This document shows positions 59,365-64,000 of a stretch of 64,000 nucleotides of DNA, piece after piece (position 1 is the first letter of the stretch; each line of letters begins with the position of its first letter). This stretch comes from Pseudaquabacterium pictum (lineage in GTDB: Bacteria; Pseudomonadota; Gammaproteobacteria; Burkholderiales; Burkholderiaceae_C). The notes under the pieces are model-generated. The model worked only from the letters and a program-made list of their open reading frames with translations. It did no database searches and was not told the origin of the DNA. Location of the stretch: assembly GCF_005403045.1 (NCBI RefSeq), contig NZ_BJCL01000012.1, positions 91,465 to 155,464 on the forward strand. The letters are read 5' to 3'. The position numbers were made by a program, and so were the translations under genes.

Positions 59365-60126
59365 CTACTGGAATTGCTCCACCAGGCGCTGCAGCGCCAT
59401 GGTGAAGGGCATCTCCATCAGCGGCAGCGTCAGCAGCATGCCGATCAGGCCCACCGTCACGGTGATCGGGAAGCCCACCGAGAACACGCTGATCTGCGGC
59501 GCCACCCGCGAGATCATGCCCAGCACCAGGTTGACGAACAGCAGCATGCCCACCAGCGGCAGCGCGATCCACAGGCCCAGCATGAAGATTTCGCTGCCCC
59601 ACTGCTGGGGCTGCAGCCGGTTCAGGAAGGCGAACGGGGTCTCGCCCACCTGAAACACCTCGAAGCTGCGCACCAGGGCCTGGATCATCATCAGGTGGCC
59701 GTTGCCCAGCACGAACAGGAAGGCCACCATGGTGCCGAACAGCCGGCTGCTGGCCGTGCCCTGGCTGGCGGTGGCGGGGTCGAAGAAGCCGGCGAAGTTC
59801 AGGCCCATCTGCAGGCCGATCAGCTCACCGGCCAGTTCCACCGCGGCGAACACCAGGCGCACCGCAAAGCCCATGGTCACGCCCACCAGCACCTGCTGCG
59901 CCACCACCATGAAGGCCAGCGGACTGTCCAGCGGCACCACCGGCATCGGCGGCAGGCTGGGCTGGGCGGCCAGGGCGATGAAGCCGGCCAGACCGATCTT
60001 CACCCGCATCGGCACCGACCGCTGGCCGAACACCGGCAGCGTGCCCAGCATGGCCAGCGCCCGCAGGAACGGCCACAGCAGCGGCGTGATCCACGCCAGG
60101 ATCTGCGATTCGCTGAGCTGGATCAC
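59365..60126 (-). CDS. fliR: Flagellar export gate protein FliR
   Basis: Encodes 253 residues from GTG 60126, six hydrophobic helices. Family motifs: WITPLLWPFLRALAMLGTLPVFGQRSVPMRVKIGLAGFIALAAQPSLPP and FVFVLGNGHLMMIQALVRSF, ending LQRLVEQFQ. Together with FliP and FliQ it forms the export gate of the flagellar type III system. It is the last gene of the operon; flhB is not adjacent. One base separates it from the fliQ stop. Confidence 0.92.
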   Translation of the reverse strand: MIQLSESQILAWITPLLWPFLRALAMLGTLPVFGQRSVPMRVKIGLAGFIALAAQPSLPPMPVVPLDSPLAFMVVAQQVLVGVTMGFAVRLVFAAVELAGELIGLQMGLNFAGFFDPATASQGTASSRLFGTMVAFLFVLGNGHLMMIQALVRSFEVFQVGETPFAFLNRLQPQQWGSEIFMLGLWIALPLVGMLLFVNLVLGMISRVAPQISVFSVGFPITVTVGLIGMLLTLPLMEMPFTMALQRLVEQFQ

Positions 60127-60127
60127 A

Positions 60128-60397
60128 TCAGCCCACAGCCGTCGGGATGGCCAGCAGGGTGCGCTGGATGTACTCCACCAGCATGGTCAGCATCCAGGGG
60201 CCGGCCACCGCCAGCACGGCCACCGCGGCCACCACCTTGGGCACGAAGCTGAGCGTGGTCTCGTTGATCTGGGTGGCCGCCTGGAAGACGCTGACCACCA
60301 GGCCCACCACCAGCACCGCCAGCAGGATGGGCGCCGACACCAGCAGCAGCATGTACAGGCCCTGCTGGCCGAGGTGGAACGCTTGTTGACTGTCCAT
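60128..60397 (-). CDS. fliQ: Flagellar export gate protein FliQ
   Basis: Encodes 89 residues with two helices: LGQQGLYMLLLVSAPILLAVLVVGLVVSVFQAATQINETTLSFVPKVVAAVAVLAVAGPWM, the canonical FliQ sequence including the conserved QAATQINE turn. Start at 60397 gives the family length. Confidence 0.93.
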   Translation of the reverse strand: MDSQQAFHLGQQGLYMLLLVSAPILLAVLVVGLVVSVFQAATQINETTLSFVPKVVAAVAVLAVAGPWMLTMLVEYIQRTLLAIPTAVG

Positions 60398-60416
60398 GGG
60401 TTGCTCGCTCAGGAAA

Positions 60417-61208
60417 CTAGGTGGCAAATGACGCGGCGAGCGATCCGAGCAGCAGATTCCACCCGTCGGCCAGCACGAACAGCATCAGCTTGAACGGCAG
60501 GCTCACCAGCACCGGGCTCAGCATCATCATGCCCAGGCTCATCAGCACGCTGGCCACGATCATGTCGATGATCAGGAACGGGATGAAGATCATGAAGCCG
60601 ATCTGGAACGCGCTTTTCAGCTCGCTGGCCACGAAGGCCGGCACGATCACCGTGAACGGCATCTGCTCCGGCTTGACGTCGGCCGGCACCTTGGCCAGCC
60701 TGGCGAACAGCGCCATGTCGCTGTGCCGCGTCTGCTTGAGCATGAAGGCGCGCATCGGCGCACCGGCGCGTTCCACCGCCTCCGGGAACTGGATCTGCTG
60801 CGTCGAGTAGGGCAGCCAGGCCTCCTTGTAGACCTTGTCCAGCGTTGGCTGCATCACGAAGAAGGTGAGGAACAGGCTCAGCCCGATGATCACCTGGTTG
60901 GGCGGCGCGGCCTGCGTGCCCAGGGCCTGGCGCAGCAGGCTCAGCACGATGACGATGCGGGTGAAGCCGGTCATCATCAGCACCACCGCAGGCAGGAAGG
61001 TCAGCGCGGTGAAGAACAGCAGGGTCTGGATCGGCACCGAATAGGCCGTGCCGCCACCGGCCTGGCCCACCAGCAGCGGCAGGCTCGGCCCGCCCGTGGC
61101 AGATTGCGCTAAAGCCGCTGAAGAAACGGCCGACAACACCGTGACGGCCAGCACCGTGCCGGCGCGGCGCACCTGGCGGCAGGAAACCGGTGCGTGGTCA
61201 GCGCGCAT
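60417..61208 (-). CDS. fliP: Flagellar export gate protein FliP
   Basis: Encodes 263 residues. Signal-like leader ([17 protein letters not shown]), then [42 protein letters not shown], a hydrophilic loop, and [48 protein letters not shown], the FliP signature. It overlaps fliO by 11 bases. Confidence 0.93.
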   Translation of the reverse strand: MRADHAPVSCRQVRRAGTVLAVTVLSAVSSAALAQSATGGPSLPLLVGQAGGGTAYSVPIQTLLFFTALTFLPAVVLMMTGFTRIVIVLSLLRQALGTQAAPPNQVIIGLSLFLTFFVMQPTLDKVYKEAWLPYSTQQIQFPEAVERAGAPMRAFMLKQTRHSDMALFARLAKVPADVKPEQMPFTVIVPAFVASELKSAFQIGFMIFIPFLIIDMIVASVLMSLGMMMLSPVLVSLPFKLMLFVLADGWNLLLGSLAASFAT

Positions 61209-61551
61209 CGCTGCTCCCCGGCTTCTGCTGCTTCTTCAGCAGCTGCGCAAACGCCAGGCCCGTGGCGGCCGGGGCCGCCGGCAGCTCGGCCTGCGGTGGC
61301 ATCTGGTGCAGCGTGCTGATGCCCGCCGGCGAGACGCCCAGCACCAGCCAGCGGCGGTCGTCGCCCTGGCCCACCTCCACGGTGACCAGGCGCTGGTTCG
61401 GCGCCAGGGGCAGGGCGCCCACCAGCCGCATCGGCGTGCCGGTGGCCGCGCCGCCGATGGGCGTGCGCTTGAGCAGCCACAGGGCCGCCGGGATCAACGC
61501 CAGGATCGCCAGGAAGGCGAACACCGGGCCGATGAAGTCGGTTCCGCTCAT
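61198..61551 (-). CDS. fliO: Flagellar protein FliO
   Basis: Encodes 117 residues. One N-terminal helix ([22 protein letters not shown]) followed by a small soluble domain with [32 protein letters not shown], the FliO pattern. It helps stabilise FliP during export-gate assembly. Start at 61551 is 8 bp after the fliN stop. Confidence 0.88.
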   Translation of the reverse strand: MSGTDFIGPVFAFLAILALIPAALWLLKRTPIGGAATGTPMRLVGALPLAPNQRLVTVEVGQGDDRRWLVLGVSPAGISTLHQMPPQAELPAAPAATGLAFAQLLKKQQKPGSSDAR

Positions 61552-61559
61552 GATCGGTG

Positions 61560-62018
61560 TCAGGTCCTGGACAGGCGGCGCATGCGCTCGCTGGGGGTCA
61601 CGATGTCGGTGAGGCGGATGCCGAACTTGTCGTTGACCACCACCACCTCGCCCTGGGCGATCAGGTAGCCGTTGACCAGCACGTCCATCGGCTCGCCGGC
61701 CAGCGCTTCCAGCTCCACCACCGAGCCCTGCGCCAGCTGCAGGATGTGCTTGATCGGAATGCGGGTACGGCCCAGTTCCACGGTCAGCTGGACAGGGATG
61801 TCCAGGATCATGTTCAGGTCGTTGCCCGGCGCGATCGTGCCCGGCGGCACGCTGTTGAAGTTGGTGAACTGCGCCGCCTGCACCGCGCCCAGCGGGTCGG
61901 TCACTTCGCTGGCTGTCTCGGTCTTGCCGCTGGCGGCAGGCTTGCTCTCGTCCAGCGCGGCGGCCCATTCGGCCGCCATGCGGTCTTCTTCGGACATGCC
62001 GGCGGTGTCGTCACTCAT
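61560..62018 (-). CDS. fliN: Flagellar motor switch protein FliN
   Basis: Encodes 152 residues. The C-terminal SpoA domain is clear: LNMILDIPVQLTVELGRTRIPIKHILQLAQGSVVELEALAGEPMDVLVNGYLIAQGEVVVVNDKFGIRLTDIV. The N-terminal part (about 1-70) is a disordered extension. FliN forms the lower C-ring with FliM. Overlaps fliM by eight bases. Confidence 0.95.
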   Translation of the reverse strand: MSDDTAGMSEEDRMAAEWAAALDESKPAASGKTETASEVTDPLGAVQAAQFTNFNSVPPGTIAPGNDLNMILDIPVQLTVELGRTRIPIKHILQLAQGSVVELEALAGEPMDVLVNGYLIAQGEVVVVNDKFGIRLTDIVTPSERMRRLSRT

Positions 62019-63009
62019 TCTCAGCTCCCAACCAGCCCGCGTCGGCGCCGGTCAACAGTTTGTCGATCTTGATGGCATTGCGGCCATTGCTGGTGCCGTA
62101 GTGGCAGTCGAACACCGGCACGCCGTCCACCTTGGCCTGGATCATCGGCAGCAGGTCCAGCTCGATGAAATCGCCCGGCTTGAAGCCCAGCACCTGCTCC
62201 ACCGTCACCCGGGCGGTGGCCAGTTCGGCCACCAGCGGCACGTCGGCGCTCTGGATCTGGGTGCGCAGCAGCTTGATCCAGCGGCGGTCGGGCTCGGCAT
62301 CGCCCTGCATGGCCGAATACAGCACGTCGCGGATCGGCTCCAGCGTGCTGTAGGGGATGCAGAAGTGCACCGTGCCGGTGGTGTCGCCCACCTCCAGCGT
62401 GAAGCTGGTGGCCACCACCACCTCGCTGGGCGTGGCCACGTTGCAGAACTGCGGCTGCATCTCGCTGCGCTGGTACTCCAGCTCCACCGGATAGATGCCG
62501 GCCCAGGCCTTCTTGTACTCGGTGATGATCACGTCCACCAGGCGCTCGATCACGCGCTGCTCGGTGGCCGAGAAGTCGCGCCCCTCGATGCGGGTGTGGT
62601 ACTTGCCATTGCCGCCGTACAGCGCGTCGATCACCGCGAACACCAGCGACGGATCGCAGACGATCAGCCCGCTGCCGCGCAGCGGCTTGACGCTGACGAT
62701 GTTGAAGTTCGTCGGCACCACGATCTCGCGCAGGAAGGCGCTGTACTTGATCACCTTGGCGCCGCCGATCGACACCTCGGGGCTCTTGCGGATCAGGTTG
62801 AACAGCCCCAGGCGGATGTTGCGGGCAAAGCGCTCGCCGATGATCTCCATCGTGGGCATGCGCCCACGGACGATCCGCTCCTGGCTGGCGATGTTGTAGT
62901 CGCGGATGCCCTCGGTCTTGACCTCCTCGGTCTCGACCTTCTGGCTCTCGCCGGTGATGCCCTGAAGCAGCGCATCGACCTCGTCCTGCGACAGGATCTG
63001 CTGATTCAC
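62011..63009 (-). CDS. fliM: Flagellar motor switch protein FliM
   Basis: Encodes 332 residues. N-terminal CheY-P docking peptide ILSQDEVDALLQGI, middle CheC-like domain with MPTMEIIGERFARNIRLGLFNLIRKSPEVSIGG, and C-terminal SpoA domain (VRVTVEQVLGFKPGDFIELDLLP-like, seen as RVTVEQVLGFKPGDFIELDLLPMIQAKVDGVPVF). The start is GTG 63009 (MNQQILSQDEV), matching the family N-terminus; the ATG at 63033 would add MPAIRGAP, which is not typical. It is the target of CheY encoded at 44044. Confidence 0.93.
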   Translation of the reverse strand: MNQQILSQDEVDALLQGITGESQKVETEEVKTEGIRDYNIASQERIVRGRMPTMEIIGERFARNIRLGLFNLIRKSPEVSIGGAKVIKYSAFLREIVVPTNFNIVSVKPLRGSGLIVCDPSLVFAVIDALYGGNGKYHTRIEGRDFSATEQRVIERLVDVIITEYKKAWAGIYPVELEYQRSEMQPQFCNVATPSEVVVATSFTLEVGDTTGTVHFCIPYSTLEPIRDVLYSAMQGDAEPDRRWIKLLRTQIQSADVPLVAELATARVTVEQVLGFKPGDFIELDLLPMIQAKVDGVPVFDCHYGTSNGRNAIKIDKLLTGADAGWLGAENE

Positions 63010-63126
63010 TGGAGCCCCTCGGATTGCGGGCACGCAAACCGATCCCCTGAGGGGATCGCGGGCCGGCTTGGGGCGGCCCGGCGCTCGTCCCGCGCCGCTT
63101 CGATGCCCATGGGCGTCATGCCGAGT

Positions 63127-63750
63127 TCACTGAACGATGAAGTTCGAGAAGTGCACAGCCACGACCGGCAGGTTGGTCGGCGGCTTCTTCTTCTTTTTCT
63201 TCTTCTTCGGCGGCGGTGCGTCGGCGGCGGGCTCTTCCTCCTCCTCCTCTTCCTCGATGTCGTAGCCCAGCGGGCGCACCGAGGCGTACAGGATGGACTG
63301 GGCCAGCTTGTCCTTGCCCTCGCGGGTCAGCAATTGGGCGGCGGTCTTGTGCGACAGCACCATCAGGATGTTGTTGCGGATGGCCGGCATGTAGATCTTC
63401 AGCTCGGCCTCGGTCTTGGCGTCCTCCAGCTCCAGCGTCACGCCAATCTGGGCATAGCGCTCGGTTTCCTTGTCGGCCAGGTTCACGGTGAACGGGTCCA
63501 GCGGCACGAACACCGGCGGGTGCTTGGGGTCGTGCTTGGGCCGGGGCTTGGGCGCGGGTTCGGCGGCCTCGGCCTTGGCATGGCCGCCCTCGGCGCCTTC
63601 CTCGCCCTCGGCAGGCTTCTTCTTCAGCAGGAAGAACGCGGCACCGCCACCGATCAGCACCACCAGCAGCACGGCGACGATGATGATGATCAGCTTCTTC
63701 TTGCCGCCCTTGGCGGGCGGGGCGGCATCGGCAGCGGCAGCGGCGGACAT
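63127..63750 (-). CDS. fliL: Flagellar basal-body protein FliL with acidic/basic insertion
   Basis: Encodes 207 residues. Short cytoplasmic end, one helix (IIIIVAVLLVVLIGGGAAFFLL), an Ala/Glu/Lys/Pro linker, and the stomatin-like FliL domain (VFVPLDPFTVNLADKETERYAQIGVTLELED, NNILMVLSHKTAAQLLTREGKDKL). Just before the C-terminal strand VVAVHFSNFIVQ it carries a run of eight Glu followed, after a short PAADAPPP, by eight Lys (about 166-188), which FliL proteins usually lack. It is the first gene of the fliLMNOPQR operon here. Confidence 0.9.
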   Translation of the reverse strand: MSAAAAADAAPPAKGGKKKLIIIIVAVLLVVLIGGGAAFFLLKKKPAEGEEGAEGGHAKAEAAEPAPKPRPKHDPKHPPVFVPLDPFTVNLADKETERYAQIGVTLELEDAKTEAELKIYMPAIRNNILMVLSHKTAAQLLTREGKDKLAQSILYASVRPLGYDIEEEEEEEEPAADAPPPKKKKKKKKPPTNLPVVAVHFSNFIVQ

Positions 63751-64000
63751 GGTGCTTCTCCAGGACTTGCCGGCTCAGCCGGCAGGGCGGGGGCGCCACA
63801 CCTGCAAACGGCATGGCGGCCTTCTCAGTCGATTATTCGGACGGGTGCCGGTCCCAGAAGCCTTGAACAGCGGTGCAAACCGCCCGGTAATGCCGGGTGG
63901 GCGGCGGCGGCGCGCAGGTGTGCATGCGCACCCGCGTCGGCGGGTGCGCAGGGAACTGGGCGGTCCGCCGGCGCGGCAGATCCGCCGGCGCAGGCGCCGT
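63751..64000. other. Region upstream of fliL with a hairpin
   Basis: A 250-bp stretch upstream of the leftward fliL gene. It should hold the operon promoter, but no convincing sigma-28, sigma-54 or sigma-70 boxes were found. At 63925-63950 TGCGCACCCGC and GCGGGTGCGCA form an 11-bp perfect stem with a four-base loop, without a T-tract; it may mark the end of a gene lying to the right. CCGCCGGCG is repeated near 63967 and 63985. Confidence 0.5.

Noticed and set aside
63751..63900. Sigma-54 promoter upstream of fliL
   Set aside because: No GG and GC dinucleotides with the required 10-base spacing in a TGGCAC-N5-TTGC context were found.

Overview
The window is a very GC-rich bacterial chromosome segment. 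The gene content points to a motile betaproteobacterium of the order Burkholderiales (Rubrivivax/Ideonella/Aquabacterium-like): a complete fliLMNOPQR block, a chemotaxis operon whose CheA linker repeats a GYGF-x-D motif, several receptors ending in a xWxxF pentapeptide, and DUF1223, DUF3016, DUF3717, DUF1289 and DUF938 proteins typical of that order. The genus call is an inference from family content only. No rRNA, tRNA or CRISPR array was seen.

Region 1 (1 to about 10,756) is the right-hand part of an integrated mobile element. Tightly overlapping small plus-strand genes encode an AlpA-like regulator, a PriCT/TOPRIM/AAA replication protein, an SSB, and a morphogenesis-like trio: a Bbp16-type capsid cement protein, a coiled-coil protein and a scaffold-like protein. 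An opposite-strand TIGR02391 gene looks like cargo. No terminase, portal, major capsid, tail, lysis or integrase gene is visible, and the left edge lies outside the window. This fits a phage satellite, or less excitingly a decayed prophage, better than a complete prophage.

Region 2 (11,086 to about 33,500) is ordinary chromosome: an IspZ-like membrane protein, a lipoprotein, a Spy-like periplasmic protein next to a CpxR/CpxA-like two-component system, a MATE pump, a degenerate M48-like secreted protein, a DEAD-box helicase with a Gly-rich tail, a GMC oxidoreductase, a cold-shock protein, an orphan ParA, a ferredoxin/methyltransferase pair, a cold-shock/DUF1294 fusion, a BMP-type binding protein, a DOPA-dioxygenase-like enzyme and a large FtsX-type permease.

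Region 3 (33,550 to 46,942) is a chemotaxis cluster, transcribed leftwards: a CheZ-like protein, cheY, cheA, two receptors, cheW, a third receptor, a rhodanese-like protein and a fourth receptor. Two sigma-28-type promoters of identical geometry precede the CheZ-like gene and cheY. One receptor lacks the end of its signalling helix and shares a nearly identical 579-bp tract with a neighbour. A receiver/kinase hybrid and its LuxR-type partner diverge from the cluster.

Region 4 (47,301 to 55,705) is a carbohydrate uptake and catabolism cluster. A Gfo/Idh/MocA oxidoreductase and a GntR/UTRA repressor diverge from an SsuD-like flavin monooxygenase, an aldo/keto reductase and a complete sugar-type ABC importer. 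That combination resembles oxidative desulfonation of sulfosugars (the sulfo-SMO type), without the glycosidase and flavin reductase.

Region 5 (55,733 to 64,000) has a NarL-type response regulator with a PAS kinase, a tannase-family esterase and the flagellar export/switch operon fliL-fliM-fliN-fliO-fliP-fliQ-fliR, read leftwards.
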